DNA from: Phenylobacterium hankyongense
GTDB taxonomy: Bacteria; Pseudomonadota; Alphaproteobacteria; Caulobacterales; Caulobacteraceae
Assembly: GCF_003254505.1 (NCBI RefSeq)
Contig: NZ_QFYP01000001.1
Location: forward strand, 728,001 to 792,000
DNA length: 64,000 nucleotides
Direction: 5' to 3'
The notes under the pieces: model-generated
What the model saw: only the letters and a program-made list of their open reading frames with translations
Told to the model about the DNA's origin: nothing
The model's database searches: none
In this document: piece after piece, positions 50,600 to 59,719 of the stretch
How positions within the stretch are numbered: the stretch's first letter is position 1
Layout: the number at the start of each line of letters is the position of its first letter
Translations under genes and position numbers: made by a program

Positions 50600-50758
50600 A
50601 TGACAAGGCTGCACAAACCGGTCCGTCACAAGGTCCGGCCGGGCGCGTCCCGGGTCCGGCGACTTGATTCCCCGTCCCGCCTGCGCCCGCGCGCCAAGCT
50701 GGTGCAGGAGGACCCCCAACCCGACCTGAGCGGCCTCATCCTCTACGGCCAAGCCTGA
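50600..50758 (+). CDS. Small basic protein of 52 aa, probable
   Basis: An unrecognised 52-aa protein, rich in Arg and Lys in its first 33 residues (MTRLHKPVRHKVRPG) and ending in an acidic-then-hydrophobic tail (EDPQPDLSGLILYGQA). It has an excellent ribosome site, GGAGG 6 bases before the ATG. It fills most of the space between the hybrid kinase and the convergent DHA2 exporter and overlaps neither. No signal peptide or membrane segment. The charge suggests nucleic-acid or acidic-surface binding, but this is speculation. Confidence 0.55.
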   Translation: MTRLHKPVRHKVRPGASRVRRLDSPSRLRPRAKLVQEDPQPDLSGLILYGQA

Positions 50759-50765
50759 GTTCCGG

Positions 50766-52202
50766 CTAGGGGCCGGCCGCGACCTCGCCCAGCTGCTTGT
50801 CCTGGGCGGCGGGGGCCGGCGGCACGATCCGCAGGCGCAGCAGGCTGACCCCCGCGGCCAGCACCGCGACGACCGCCGCCGTGGACAGCGCCGCCGTGGT
50901 CGCGTGGGTCCCGGCCAGGTGGAAGAAGACCGCCGTGGCCAGCGCCCCCGCCGTCTGGCCCAGCAGCCGGGCGGTGGCCAGCATGCCGCCGGCCGCGCCG
51001 CTCCGGTGCAGGGGCGCAGACGCCACCAGCGCGCGGTTGTTGGGCGCCTGGAAGAAGCCGAAGCCGAGGCCGCAGACCGCCATCCGCCAGGCGATGTCCA
51101 GGTTCGACGCGCCCGGATGGATCAGCGACAACAGGGCCAGGCCCGCCCCGAACACCGCCAGCCCGATCCCGCCCAGCAGACCCGCCGGATAGCGGTCCGC
51201 CAGCCGCCCGGCGATCGGCGCGGCGACCCCTACGGCCAGCGGCCACGGCGTCATCAGCAAGCCGGTCTCCACTGCGCTGCGCCCGAGCGCGCCCTGGAAG
51301 TAGAAGGGCAGCGCCACATAGGCCAGCATCTGGGCGCCGAACGACACGATCGAGGTGGCGATCGACAGGCCGAAGATCGGGATCCTCAGCAGGTCGAACG
51401 GCACCAGGGGCGCAGGCCTGCGCAGTTCGCGCCGCGCCAGCAACGCGCCCGCCGCCACGCCCACCGCCAGCTTCGCCAGGCCGACGCCGACGCCGTCGCG
51501 CACCAGGCTCTCCGCCCCCAGGATCAGGAATCCGAAGGTCACGGCGTTGAGCACGGCGGAGATCACGTCGAAGCTGCGACCCGAGCCGACCGTGCGCGGC
51601 AGGGCCTGGCTGGCGATGGCGATGGTGACCACGCCGATCGGCACGTTGATGGCGAACAGCCACTCCCAGGAAGCCTTGGCCAGGATGGCGGAGGCGACGG
51701 TCGGCCCCAGCGCCGCGGAGATCGAGATCACCACCGCGTTCAGCCCGATGCCGCGGCCCAGCTGCCGGCTGGGATAGGTGAAGCGCACCAGCGCGCTGTT
51801 GATGCTCAGCACCCCGGCCGCGCCGAGGCCCTGCAGCACCCGCGCCGCGGTCAGCTCCGCCAGGGTGTGGGAGAGCGCGCAGCCGAGCGAACCGAGGGTG
51901 AAGACCGTCAGCCCGACCATGTAGACGCGGCGATAGCCCAGCCGGTCGCCCAGCGCCGCCAGCGGCAGCAGGCAGACGGTGATCGCCAGCTGGTAGGCGT
52001 TGACGATCCAGATCGAGGACGCGGCGCTGGCGTTGAGCTCGCGCGCGATGGTCGGCAGCGCCACATTGGCGATGGAGCCGTCCAGCACGGTCATCGATAT
52101 CGCCAGCCAGATGGTCAGCACCGACCAGTACCGGCGCGGCGCGGGCAGGCCGTCCGTCGGCTCCGCGCGCTTGGCGTCGGACTCGGTCAGGGATTTCTGC
52201 AT
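50766..52202 (-). CDS. MFS drug:H+ antiporter, DHA2 (14-TM) family
   Basis: A 478-aa exporter. The first helix motif LTIWLAISMTVLDGSIANVALPTIA and helix 4 region RVLQGLGAAGVLSINSALVR, with motif A LGDRLGYRRVYMVG, are those of EmrB/QacA-type pumps. Helix 5 has the antiporter motif GLNAVVISISAALGPTVAS. It would expel toxic hydrophobic compounds. No membrane-fusion partner (EmrA) is adjacent, so it may act alone at the inner membrane. The GST gene upstream is 75 bases away on the same strand, and the two could form a detoxification pair. Confidence 0.9.
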   Translation of the reverse strand: MQKSLTESDAKRAEPTDGLPAPRRYWSVLTIWLAISMTVLDGSIANVALPTIARELNASAASSIWIVNAYQLAITVCLLPLAALGDRLGYRRVYMVGLTVFTLGSLGCALSHTLAELTAARVLQGLGAAGVLSINSALVRFTYPSRQLGRGIGLNAVVISISAALGPTVASAILAKASWEWLFAINVPIGVVTIAIASQALPRTVGSGRSFDVISAVLNAVTFGFLILGAESLVRDGVGVGLAKLAVGVAAGALLARRELRRPAPLVPFDLLRIPIFGLSIATSIVSFGAQMLAYVALPFYFQGALGRSAVETGLLMTPWPLAVGVAAPIAGRLADRYPAGLLGGIGLAVFGAGLALLSLIHPGASNLDIAWRMAVCGLGFGFFQAPNNRALVASAPLHRSGAAGGMLATARLLGQTAGALATAVFFHLAGTHATTAALSTAAVVAVLAAGVSLLRLRIVPPAPAAQDKQLGEVAAGP

Positions 52203-52277
52203 GGCCGGAAAACACCTCAGGCGGCGTCCGTATCCCGCCCGGATGTCGCGAGGACAAGCCCGAACCGGGCTGCGAAG

Positions 52278-52892
52278 CTAGGCCGGCACGCTGATCGTCG
52301 GCCGGGCCTTCACGCGTCCGAACCAGGCCGTCAGCTTCTCGAACGAGGGGTCGAGCGGCTGGCCCACCACGGCCCCGAACTCCAGGAAGCTGAACAGCAG
52401 GATGTCGGCCAGGGTGTATCGCTCGCCGGCGATCCAGGGTCCCTGGAACTGCTCTTCCAGCCATTCCAGGCCGTCGCGGGCGATCGCCTTCAGCCCCGGC
52501 GCGGCCTCCGGCAGGCAGCGCATGCGGCCCTGGAACAGCGGCAGGCCCTCGGCGTAGCGGAAGCCGTTGGCCATCGGCTCGCAGACCTTGAGGTCGACGC
52601 GCCGGGCCCACATGCGCGCGGCGGCCCGCTCCTGCGGGGTCGACCCGATCAGCGGCGGGCTCGGGTGCAGTTCCTCCAGGTACTCGCAGATGGCGATGAT
52701 CTCGGTGATCCGCGCGCCATCATTGAGCTCCAGCGCCGGCAGTTGCCCGGCCGGATTGATCTTCAGGAAGGGCTCGCGCCGGTTCTCGCCGCCCCGCAGG
52801 TCGACCTCGACGGTGGGGATCTGGAGACCCTTTTCGGCGATGAACAGGGTCACCGTCCGCGGGTTGGGGCCGATCGAGGTGTAGAGCTTCAT
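52278..52892 (-). CDS. Glutathione S-transferase family protein
   Basis: A 204-aa GST. The thioredoxin-like N-terminal domain (KLYTSIGPNPRTVTLFIAEKG; NPAGQLPALEL with the cis-Pro; ARITEIIAICEYLEE binding gamma-glutamyl) is followed by the helical domain with the N-capping motif ERYTLADILLFSF. It conjugates glutathione to electrophiles or serves as a peroxidase; the substrate is not predictable. Good GGAAGG just before the ATG at 52892. It lies upstream of the DHA2 exporter on the same strand. Confidence 0.92.
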   Translation of the reverse strand: MKLYTSIGPNPRTVTLFIAEKGLQIPTVEVDLRGGENRREPFLKINPAGQLPALELNDGARITEIIAICEYLEELHPSPPLIGSTPQERAAARMWARRVDLKVCEPMANGFRYAEGLPLFQGRMRCLPEAAPGLKAIARDGLEWLEEQFQGPWIAGERYTLADILLFSFLEFGAVVGQPLDPSFEKLTAWFGRVKARPTISVPA

Positions 52893-53043
52893 GGCGGGCC
52901 TTCCTGTGCTTTTCGGAAGGCTAAGGCTCCGCCGTGCGAGGCGTCAACGAATCAGCGCGCTGGGGCGAAGTTCGTTAAAAATCCATTCGCATAGCCCGCC
53001 TGGGGGTGGCGTTTTGTCGCAGATCGGTATATAAGGCCGCGCC

Positions 53044-53277
53044 ATGATCGACCGACAGTTCAAGCCAGACCTGACAGGATCGGACGAGACCCTCGAGCAT
53101 CTGCTCGCGCGCCTCCGGTCCTTCAGCAAGCTGCGGCCCGTGCACCCGCGCGGCCGCGATCTGCCACCGGATTTCGGGTCGCTGGTGACCTCGCGCCGGC
53201 CTCCGGGCGGGGCCGGCGGAGCGGAAGCCCCGATCCCCGTCGAGCGCCCGATCGCGGACCTCTACGCCCCGACCTGA
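53044..53277 (+). CDS. Hypothetical protein of 77 aa
   Basis: Not recognised. The 77-aa product begins MIDRQFKPDLTGSDETLEHLL with one predicted amphipathic helix (residues 12-28), followed by a Pro/Gly/Arg-rich tail that looks disordered. TATATAAGG lies just upstream: TATATA (53028-53033) could be a -10 box giving a very short leader, while AAGG 7 bases before the ATG could be a ribosome site. It is divergent from the GST gene. Likely real but lineage-specific. Confidence 0.55.
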   Translation: MIDRQFKPDLTGSDETLEHLLARLRSFSKLRPVHPRGRDLPPDFGSLVTSRRPPGGAGGAEAPIPVERPIADLYAPT

Positions 53278-53292
53278 GGCGCGCCGCGTCAC

Positions 53293-53318
53293 GCAACCTG
53301 TACGCCAGCTTGGCCGTT
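53293..53318 (+). promoter_or_regulatory. EcfG-like promoter and ribosome-site hairpin of the PagL gene
   Basis: GCAAC (53293-53297) and CGTT (53315-53318) are 17 bases apart, one mismatch from the GGAAC-N16/17-CGTT stress consensus. The CGTT also begins a 7-bp inverted repeat CGTTCCC (53315-53321)/GGGAACG (53334-53340) that contains the AAGGGA ribosome site before the ATG at 53345. Confidence 0.5.
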
Positions 53319-53344
53319 CCCTGCCCGCCTTAAGGGAACGCCGC

Positions 53345-53932
53345 ATGAAGATCGCCGTCGCACTGAGCGCCGCCGCACTCGCCCTGCCCGCCCCGGCGCT
53401 GGCCGGCGAGGCCTTCCTGGGCGCCTACGCCCACGCCGTCGACCTGCACGTGGCCATCGACTACTCCGACGAGACCGGGGCGCAGATCGTCGGCGGCTAT
53501 CGCACCGATCCGGTGGCGGCGTTGCACCTGATCGGCCGCCCGCGCCTCTACGTGCTGGGCGCGGCGAACACCGCCGGCGGCATCGACTACGCCGCCGCCG
53601 GCCTGTCCTGGCGCTTCGACCTCGGCCGACGGTTCTATGTCGAGCCGGGCATCGGCGGCGCGATCCATTCCGGCGACGTCAACTTCCCCTCGCCCTTCGA
53701 TCCGGGCCTCTCCGCGGCCGAGCAGGCGCGGCGGCTCAACCACGTGCGGAACGACCTCGACCTAGGCTCCAGGGTGCTGTTCGAGCCGGAACTGTCGCTG
53801 GGGTGGCGGGCCACCGAGCGCCTGGCCTTCGAGGCCTCCTGGATCCACCTCAGCCACGCCCAGCTCGCCGGTCGGCAGAATCCCGGCCTGGACGACGTCG
53901 GCGTGCGCGCCGTCTACCGCTTCGGCCCCTAG
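53345..53932 (+). CDS. Lipid A 3-O-deacylase (PagL)-like acyloxyacyl hydrolase
   Basis: A 195-aa outer-membrane enzyme with a signal peptide (MKIAVALSAAALALPAPALA). It has eight-stranded barrel character. The C-terminal WIHLSHAQLAGRQNPGLDD carries the PagL-like catalytic His168 and Ser170; the third catalytic residue (Glu in PagL) may be Asp183 or Asp184 here. It would remove the 3-O-acyl chain of lipid A and so modify the outer surface under stress. It converges on the glycine-zipper gene with a 9-base gap. Confidence 0.8.
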   Translation: MKIAVALSAAALALPAPALAGEAFLGAYAHAVDLHVAIDYSDETGAQIVGGYRTDPVAALHLIGRPRLYVLGAANTAGGIDYAAAGLSWRFDLGRRFYVEPGIGGAIHSGDVNFPSPFDPGLSAAEQARRLNHVRNDLDLGSRVLFEPELSLGWRATERLAFEASWIHLSHAQLAGRQNPGLDDVGVRAVYRFGP

Positions 53933-53941
53933 GCCCGCCCG

Positions 53942-54172
53942 TCAGCGGCGGACGGGCGCCGGCTGGGCGCGCGCGGCCTTCACCGCCTTCTGGTGCGCCA
54001 TGTGGTGGCCGACCGCGCAGCCGCCGATCGCGCCGACGGTGGCGTGATGGCCCGCCAGATGGCCGGCCACTCCGCCGACCACCGCGCCCTTGAGGCAACC
54101 CTTGGCGTCGGCGGCTCCGAACCCGGCGAGGCTGATGACGACGGCGAGGCCGCCGGCGGCGATGATCTTCAT
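53942..54172 (-). CDS. Small exported glycine-zipper protein
   Basis: A 76-aa protein with a signal peptide (MKIIAAGGLAVVISLAGFGAADA). A glycine-rich segment with repeated small residues follows (GAVVGGVAGHLAGHHATVGA, then GGCAVGHHMAHQ), matching glycine-zipper membrane proteins. Two cysteines (CLKG, GGCAVG) and several histidines are notable. Family members insert in or span the envelope as small assemblies; precise roles are unknown. An EcfG-like promoter lies directly upstream. Confidence 0.75.
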   Translation of the reverse strand: MKIIAAGGLAVVISLAGFGAADAKGCLKGAVVGGVAGHLAGHHATVGAIGGCAVGHHMAHQKAVKAARAQPAPVRR

Positions 54173-54196
54173 GTGAGGTCTCCCTGTTGCGGGAGA

Positions 54197-54221
54197 TACG
54201 CCGCAGCGGGCGTTCCGTTCC
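54197..54221 (-). promoter_or_regulatory. EcfG-like promoter of the glycine-zipper gene
   Basis: On the minus strand GGAAC (54221-54217) is followed after 16 bases by CGTA (54200-54197), one mismatch from GGAAC-N16/17-CGTT. It is 24 bases before the start codon at 54172. A second GGAAC directly follows the first, so the exact -35 register is uncertain. Confidence 0.5.
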
Positions 54222-54223
54222 AG

Positions 54224-55003
54224 CTAACGACCCTCGAACGCCGGCGCCCGCTTGTCGTTGAAGGAGGCCACGCCCTCCCGCCGGTCGGCGGTCTTGAACA
54301 GCCGGTTGTAGGCGGTCAGCTCCATCTCCATCGCCGCCGCCAGGTCGAGGGAATGGCCTTCGCGGACCACGTGCTTCAGGGCCCGCACGGACAGCGGGGC
54401 GTTGGCCGCGATCCGGCCGCCCACTTCGCGGACGGTCGCCATCAGCGCCTCGGGCGCGGCGACGCCGTTGACGACCCCATAGTCCAGCGCCTCGGCGGCG
54501 GTGAACGGCCGGCCGGTGGTCAGCAGCTCCAGCGCCCGCCGCTCGCCGACCGCCCGGCGCAGCAGCTGCGTCCCGCCCAGGCCCGGCATGATCCCCAGGC
54601 CCGCCTCGGGCAGGCCGAAGCGGGCGGTGTCGGCGGCATAGGCGAAGTCGCAGGCCAGCGTCATCTCGCAGCCGCCGCCCATGGCCGCGCCGTTCACCGC
54701 GGCGATGACCGGGACCGGAACCGCGAGCTGGGCGCGGATCATCGCCTCGAAGATCCGGTGCTGGGCGGCCCAGGCCTCGTCGGTCATGCCGTTGCGTTCC
54801 TTGAGGTCCGCACCGGCGCAGAAGTGCCGCCCCTCGGCCGCCAGCACCACGCAGCGCAGGTCCGGCCGGGCGGCGATCTCGGTCCAGGCCAGCAGCAGCT
54901 CCTCGCCCATCCGCGTGTTCAGCGCGTTGGCCGCCGCCGGGCGGTCGAGGGTGACGATGACGAGGCCAGGCGCGGCCTCCGCGAGCTTGAGGGTTTCGGG
55001 CAT
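54224..55003 (-). CDS. Enoyl-CoA hydratase/isomerase family protein
   Basis: A 259-aa crotonase. The oxyanion-hole segments AEGRHFCAGADLKE (about 55-68) and NGAAMGGGCEMTLACDF (104-120), and PEAGLGIMPGLGGTQLL with the second acid region, are typical of hydratases. It would hydrate an enoyl-CoA made by the dehydrogenase encoded upstream. The ATG overlaps the dehydrogenase stop (TGATG), so the two are coupled. Methylglutaconyl-CoA hydratase is possible given the carboxylase genes nearby, but not provable from sequence. Confidence 0.9.
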   Translation of the reverse strand: MPETLKLAEAAPGLVIVTLDRPAAANALNTRMGEELLLAWTEIAARPDLRCVVLAAEGRHFCAGADLKERNGMTDEAWAAQHRIFEAMIRAQLAVPVPVIAAVNGAAMGGGCEMTLACDFAYAADTARFGLPEAGLGIMPGLGGTQLLRRAVGERRALELLTTGRPFTAAEALDYGVVNGVAAPEALMATVREVGGRIAANAPLSVRALKHVVREGHSLDLAAAMEMELTAYNRLFKTADRREGVASFNDKRAPAFEGR

Positions 55004-56154
55004 CAGAAGGACTTCGGCTGGCCCAGCACGTGGGTGGCCACATGGCTGAGGATGAGGTTCGTGGAGATCGGCGCGACCTGGTAGAGCCGGGTCTCGCGGA
55101 ACTTGCGCTCGATGTCGTACTCCTCGGCGAAGCCGAAGCCGCCGTGGGTCTGGACGCACATGTCGGCGGCGTACCAGGAGGCTTCGGAGGCCGTGAGCTT
55201 GGCCATGTTGGCCTCGGTCCCGCAGGGTTCGCCGGCCTCGAACAGGGCGGCGGCGCGATCGACCATCAGGCTCGCCGAGGTCATCTGGACATAGGCCCGG
55301 GCGATCGGGAACTGCACGCCCTGGTTCTCGCCGATCGCTCGGCCGAACACCTCGCGCTCCTTGGCGTAGGCGCTGGCCCGGTCGATGAAGAACCGCGCGT
55401 CGCCGATGCACTCGGCGGCGATCAGGATGCGCTCGGCGTTCATGCCGTCGAGGATGTAGCGGAAGCCCTTGCCCGCCTCGCCGACCAGGTTCTCCGCCGG
55501 CACCACGAGGTCCTCGAAGGCGAGCTCGGTGGTGGCGTGGTTGAGCATGGTCCGCACCGGGCGGATGGTCAGGCCGTTCCCGACCGCGGTGCGCATGTCC
55601 ACCAGCAGCACGCTCATGCCGTCGGACGGTTTGGCCGCCTGCTCGCGCGGCGTGGTGCGGCAGAGCAGGACCATCAGGTCGGAATGCTCGGCCCGCGAGA
55701 TCCACAGCTTGCGGCCGTTGACGACGTAGGTGTCGCCCTCCCGCCGCGCGGAGGTGGTGATGCGGGTGGTGTCGGTGCCGGCGTCCGGCTCGGTGACGCC
55801 GAACGCCTGCAGCCGCAGCTCGCCCGACGCCACCTTGGGCAGGTAGGCGTCCTTCTGGGCCGGGCTGCCGTGCCGCAGGATCGTGCCCATGGTGTACATC
55901 TGGGCGTGGCAGGCCGCGCCGTTGCAGCCGGAGCGGTGGACCTCCTCCAGGATGGCGACGGCCGCCCCCAGACCCAGGCCGGAGCCGCCGTATTCTTCCG
56001 GGATCAGCACCGACAGGAAGCCGGCCTCGGTCAGCGCCGCCACGAACTCGGTGGGATAGGCCCGCTCGCGGTCGAGCGCGCGCCAGTAGGGGCCGGGAAA
56101 GCGGGCGCAAAGCTTGCGCACCGCCTCACGGATTTCGGGGAAGCTCTCGCTCAT
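55003..56154 (-). CDS. Acyl-CoA dehydrogenase with isovaleryl/long-chain-type catalytic Glu
   Basis: A 383-aa FAD enzyme that introduces the alpha-beta double bond. Conserved segments are [34 protein letters not shown] (FAD/substrate), [15 protein letters not shown] and [20 protein letters not shown]. The medium-chain-type base (Glu in YEGT) is absent: the site reads YQVA. In its place Glu241 in MNAERILIA aligns with the base of isovaleryl- and long-chain-acyl-CoA dehydrogenases. It is first in a two-gene operon and divergent from the acyl-CoA ligase gene 79 bases away. Confidence 0.92.
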   Translation of the reverse strand: MSESFPEIREAVRKLCARFPGPYWRALDRERAYPTEFVAALTEAGFLSVLIPEEYGGSGLGLGAAVAILEEVHRSGCNGAACHAQMYTMGTILRHGSPAQKDAYLPKVASGELRLQAFGVTEPDAGTDTTRITTSARREGDTYVVNGRKLWISRAEHSDLMVLLCRTTPREQAAKPSDGMSVLLVDMRTAVGNGLTIRPVRTMLNHATTELAFEDLVVPAENLVGEAGKGFRYILDGMNAERILIAAECIGDARFFIDRASAYAKEREVFGRAIGENQGVQFPIARAYVQMTSASLMVDRAAALFEAGEPCGTEANMAKLTASEASWYAADMCVQTHGGFGFAEEYDIERKFRETRLYQVAPISTNLILSHVATHVLGQPKSF

Positions 56155-56233
56155 CGCCGCATCTGTGCCACGCTCGTGGCTGGAGATCGATCTTCAAAGG
56201 TGGTCATCTCTGCGCAACGGCGGGAGGAACGCC

Positions 56234-57922
56234 ATGAGCCAACTGAGCTATGTGCACGGCGCGAGCGCAAAGCCGCTGCTGGGCCAGACCATCGGCGCCT
56301 GCTTCGACGAGGTGGCCGACGCCCACGCCGAACGCCTGGCGCTGATCGTCCGTCACCAGGCGATCCGCTGGAGCTGGGGCGAGCTGAAGGACCGCGTGGA
56401 CGCCCTGGCCGCCGGCCTGCTGGCGCTGGGGCTGGCGCCCGGCGACCGGGTCGGCGTGTGGGCGCCCAACTGCGCGGAGTGGACGGTGACCCAGTTCGCC
56501 ACCGCCAAGGTCGGCCTGATCCTGGTCAACATCAACCCGGCCTACCGGCTGACCGAGGCCGAGTACGCGCTGAACAAGGTCGGCTGCAAGGCGCTGGTCA
56601 CCGCCGTGGCGCACAAGACCAGCGCGTACCTGGCGATGCTGCGCGCGCTGGCGCCGGAGCTCGCCACGACCCCGCCGGGACAGCTCGCCGCCGCGCGCCT
56701 GCCCGACCTGCGGCTGGTGATCACCCTGGGCGAGGACGCCCACGCCGGCTGCCTGCCGTTCGCGCAGGCGCTGGCCGCCGGCGGCGAGGCCGACCGCGCT
56801 CGCCTCATGGAGATCGGGCCGACCCTGCAGTTCGACGACGCCATCAACGTCCAGTTCACCAGCGGCACCACCGGCTTCCCGAAGGGCGCGACCCTGTCGC
56901 ACCACAACATCCTCAACAACGGCTACTTCGTCGGCGAGGCCATCGGCCTGCAGCCGGGCGAGAAGCTCTGCATCCCGGTGCCGCTCTACCACTGCTTCGG
57001 CATGGTGATGGGCAACCTGGCCTGCCTGACCCACGCCGCGACCATGGTCTATCCCAGCGAGGGCTTCGACCCGCTGGCGGCGCTGGAGGCGGTGGAGGCC
57101 GAGCGCTGCGACGGCCTCTTCGGCGTGCCGACCATGTTCATCGCCGAGCTGTCGCATCCGGAGTTCGCGCGGTTCGACCTGACCTCGCTGCGCACCGGGA
57201 TCATGGCCGGCTCGCCCTGCCCGATCGAGGTCATGCGCCAGGTGATCGACCGCATGCACATGCCGCAGGTGACGATCGCCTACGGCATGACTGAGACCTC
57301 GCCGGTGAGCTTCCAGTCGGGCGTGGACGACGCCCTGGACGTTCGCGTCTCGACGGTCGGCCGCATCCAGCCGCACCTGGAGGTGAAGATCGTCGACGCC
57401 GAGGGCCGCATCACGCCACGTGGCGAGCCCGGCGAGCTGTGCACGCGGGGCTATTCGGTGATGCTCGGCTACTGGGACGACGACGCCAAGACCCGCGAGT
57501 CCATCGACCCGGCCGGCTGGATGCACACCGGCGACCTGGCGACCCTCGACGCCGACGGCAACTGCAACATCGTCGGCCGGATCAAGGACATGGTCATCCG
57601 CGGCGGCGAGAACGTCTATCCGCGCGAGATCGAGGAGTTCCTCTACCGCCACCCGGCGATCCAGGACGTGCAGGTGATCGGCGTGCCGGACGCCCGGTAC
57701 GGCGAGGAGCTCTGCGCCTGGATCGTGCTGAAGCCCGGCCAGCCGCTGGAGGCCGAGGCCGTGCGGGACTTCTGCCGCGGCCAGATCGCCCACTACAAGA
57801 TTCCAAGGCACATCCGTTTCGTGGAAGCCTTTCCCACCACCGTCACCGGCAAGGTGCAAAAGTTCGCCATGCGCGAGGCGATGATTGCAGAACTTGACCT
57901 TGTGCTGGAAAAGACGGCCTAG
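56234..57922 (+). CDS. AMP-binding acyl-CoA synthetase
   Basis: A 562-aa adenylate-forming ligase that activates a carboxylic acid to its CoA thioester. Motifs: P-loop [18 protein letters not shown] (about 213-230), [43 protein letters not shown] (hinge) and the C-terminal catalytic Lys in TVTGKVQKF. The ATG at 56234 has GGAGG 6 bases upstream. It starts a plus-strand operon with the two carboxylase subunit genes and is divergent from the dehydrogenase/hydratase pair, so one acid is probably activated, oxidised, carboxylated and hydrated by this cluster. Confidence 0.93.
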   Translation: MSQLSYVHGASAKPLLGQTIGACFDEVADAHAERLALIVRHQAIRWSWGELKDRVDALAAGLLALGLAPGDRVGVWAPNCAEWTVTQFATAKVGLILVNINPAYRLTEAEYALNKVGCKALVTAVAHKTSAYLAMLRALAPELATTPPGQLAAARLPDLRLVITLGEDAHAGCLPFAQALAAGGEADRARLMEIGPTLQFDDAINVQFTSGTTGFPKGATLSHHNILNNGYFVGEAIGLQPGEKLCIPVPLYHCFGMVMGNLACLTHAATMVYPSEGFDPLAALEAVEAERCDGLFGVPTMFIAELSHPEFARFDLTSLRTGIMAGSPCPIEVMRQVIDRMHMPQVTIAYGMTETSPVSFQSGVDDALDVRVSTVGRIQPHLEVKIVDAEGRITPRGEPGELCTRGYSVMLGYWDDDAKTRESIDPAGWMHTGDLATLDADGNCNIVGRIKDMVIRGGENVYPREIEEFLYRHPAIQDVQVIGVPDARYGEELCAWIVLKPGQPLEAEAVRDFCRGQIAHYKIPRHIRFVEAFPTTVTGKVQKFAMREAMIAELDLVLEKTA

Positions 57923-57954
57923 GCGTTCGCCACAACCTGCGAGACCCGTCCCGG

Positions 57955-59562
57955 ATGAGGAAGCTCCCCACCGCCGTCGATCCTGCGTCGCAGGCCTTCG
58001 CCGCCAATGCCGAGGTGAACCGAGGGCTGGCCCAGGAGCTGCGCGAGCGCGCCGCCAAGGCCGCGCTGGGCGGACCCGAGGAGTCGCGCAAGCGCCACGC
58101 CGGCCGCGGCAAGCTCCTGCCGCGCGAGCGGGTCATGCGGCTGCTCGACGCCGGGGCGCCGTTCCTGGAGGTCGGCGCGCTCGCCGCCTACGGCCTCTAT
58201 GACGACGAGGCGCCGGCCGCCGGCGTGATCACCGGCATCGGCCGGGTCTGCGGCCGCGAGGTGATGATCGTCGCCAACGACGCCACCGTGAAGGGCGGCG
58301 CCTATTTCCCGCTGACCGTGAAGAAGCATCTCCGCGCCCAGGAGATCGCCCTCCAGAACCGGCTGCCCTGCGTCTACCTGGTGGACTCGGGCGGCGCGAA
58401 CCTGCCGCACCAGGCCGAGGTCTTCCCCGATCGCGACCACTTCGGCCGCATCTTCTTCAACCAGGCGCGGATGAGCGCCGAGGGCATCGCCCAGATCGCC
58501 TGCGTGATGGGCTCCTGCACCGCCGGCGGCGCCTATGTGCCGGCGATGAGCGACGAGACGGTCATCGTGCGGGGTCAGGGGACGATCTTCCTCGGCGGCC
58601 CGCCGCTGGTGAAGGCCGCCACCGGCGAGGTGATCTCGGCGGAGGAGCTGGGCGGCGCGGACACCCACGGCCGCCGCTCCGGCGTGGTCGACTACGTGGC
58701 CGACGACGACGAGCACGCCCTGGCCATCGTCCGCAACATCGTCGCCAACCTGAACACCCCCCGGCCCGTCGGCCCGGAGATGGCCGAGCCGCGGCCGCCG
58801 GCCTATGACCCGCAGGAGCTCTACGGCATCGTTCCCACCGACGTGCGCGCGCCCTACGACGTTCATGAGGTGATCGCCCGCATCGTCGACGGCTCGGCCT
58901 TCGACGAGTTCAAGGCGCTGTACGGCGCGACCCTGGTCTGCGGCTTCGCCCGCATCTGGGGCTATCCGGTCGCCATCCTCGCCAACAACGGCGTGCTGTT
59001 CTCGGAGAGCGCGCTGAAGGGCGCGCACTTCATCGAGCTGGCCTGCAAACGGAAGATCCCGCTGGTGTTCCTGCAGAACATCTCCGGCTTCATGGTCGGC
59101 GGGAAGTACGAGGCCGGCGGCATCGCCAAGGACGGCGCCAAGCTGGTCACCGCCGTCGCCTCCGCCGAGGTCCCGAAGTTCACCGTGCTGATCGGCGGTT
59201 CGTTCGGGGCCGGCAACTACGGCATGGCCGGCCGAGCCTTCTCGCCGCGCTTCCTGTGGACCTGGCCCAACAGCCGCATCTCGGTGATGGGCGGCGAGCA
59301 GGCCGCCAGCGTGCTGGCCACCGTCAGGCGCGACGGCATGGAGGCCAAGGGCCAGAGCTGGTCGGCCAAGGCCGAAGCCGCCTTCAAGGCCCCGATCCGC
59401 GAGCGCTACGAGACCGAGGGCGATCCCTACTTCGCCACCGGCCGGCTGTGGGACGACGGGATCATCGACCCGGTCCAGACCCGCGACGTGCTCGGCCTGT
59501 CCATCGCCGCGTCCCTCAACGCCCCGATCCCCGAGACGCGCTTCGGCGTGTTCCGGATGTGA
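57955..59562 (+). CDS. Acyl-CoA carboxylase, carboxyltransferase (beta) subunit, MccB-like
   Basis: A 535-aa carboxyltransferase. Its two crotonase-like halves carry the acyl-CoA site ([47 protein letters not shown]) and the biotin site ([39 protein letters not shown]). Length and motifs fit the methylcrotonoyl-CoA carboxylase beta group; geranyl-CoA carboxylase is the main alternative. It begins 32 bases after the ligase gene; the matching biotin subunit follows after a 157-base gap that holds an inverted repeat. Confidence 0.93.
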   Translation: MRKLPTAVDPASQAFAANAEVNRGLAQELRERAAKAALGGPEESRKRHAGRGKLLPRERVMRLLDAGAPFLEVGALAAYGLYDDEAPAAGVITGIGRVCGREVMIVANDATVKGGAYFPLTVKKHLRAQEIALQNRLPCVYLVDSGGANLPHQAEVFPDRDHFGRIFFNQARMSAEGIAQIACVMGSCTAGGAYVPAMSDETVIVRGQGTIFLGGPPLVKAATGEVISAEELGGADTHGRRSGVVDYVADDDEHALAIVRNIVANLNTPRPVGPEMAEPRPPAYDPQELYGIVPTDVRAPYDVHEVIARIVDGSAFDEFKALYGATLVCGFARIWGYPVAILANNGVLFSESALKGAHFIELACKRKIPLVFLQNISGFMVGGKYEAGGIAKDGAKLVTAVASAEVPKFTVLIGGSFGAGNYGMAGRAFSPRFLWTWPNSRISVMGGEQAASVLATVRRDGMEAKGQSWSAKAEAAFKAPIRERYETEGDPYFATGRLWDDGIIDPVQTRDVLGLSIAASLNAPIPETRFGVFRM

Positions 59563-59616
59563 GGCTGCGCACGATGGCGACATCGATGGCGCGCCAGCGC
59601 CGCCCGGTCCGACACC

Positions 59617-59667
59617 AAGACCACCAAGGCCACGAAGCCGGGGGCGCCGGACAGCCTTGGTGGTCTT
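59617..59667. repeat. Perfect 14-bp inverted repeat in the carboxylase operon
   Basis: AAGACCACCAAGGC (59617-59630) and GCCTTGGTGGTCTT (59654-59667) are perfect complements around a 23-base loop. The flanks add CACGAAG (left loop side) and CTTCGTG (59674-59680). The simple GTGGTCTTGG-type wording suggests a dispersed intergenic element rather than a terminator; there is no T-run. Confidence 0.7.
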
Positions 59668-59719
59668 GCTGGTCTTCGTGTTTGCGAATAGCGGCGCCTG
59701 CGGCGCGAGGGCTTGTCTG

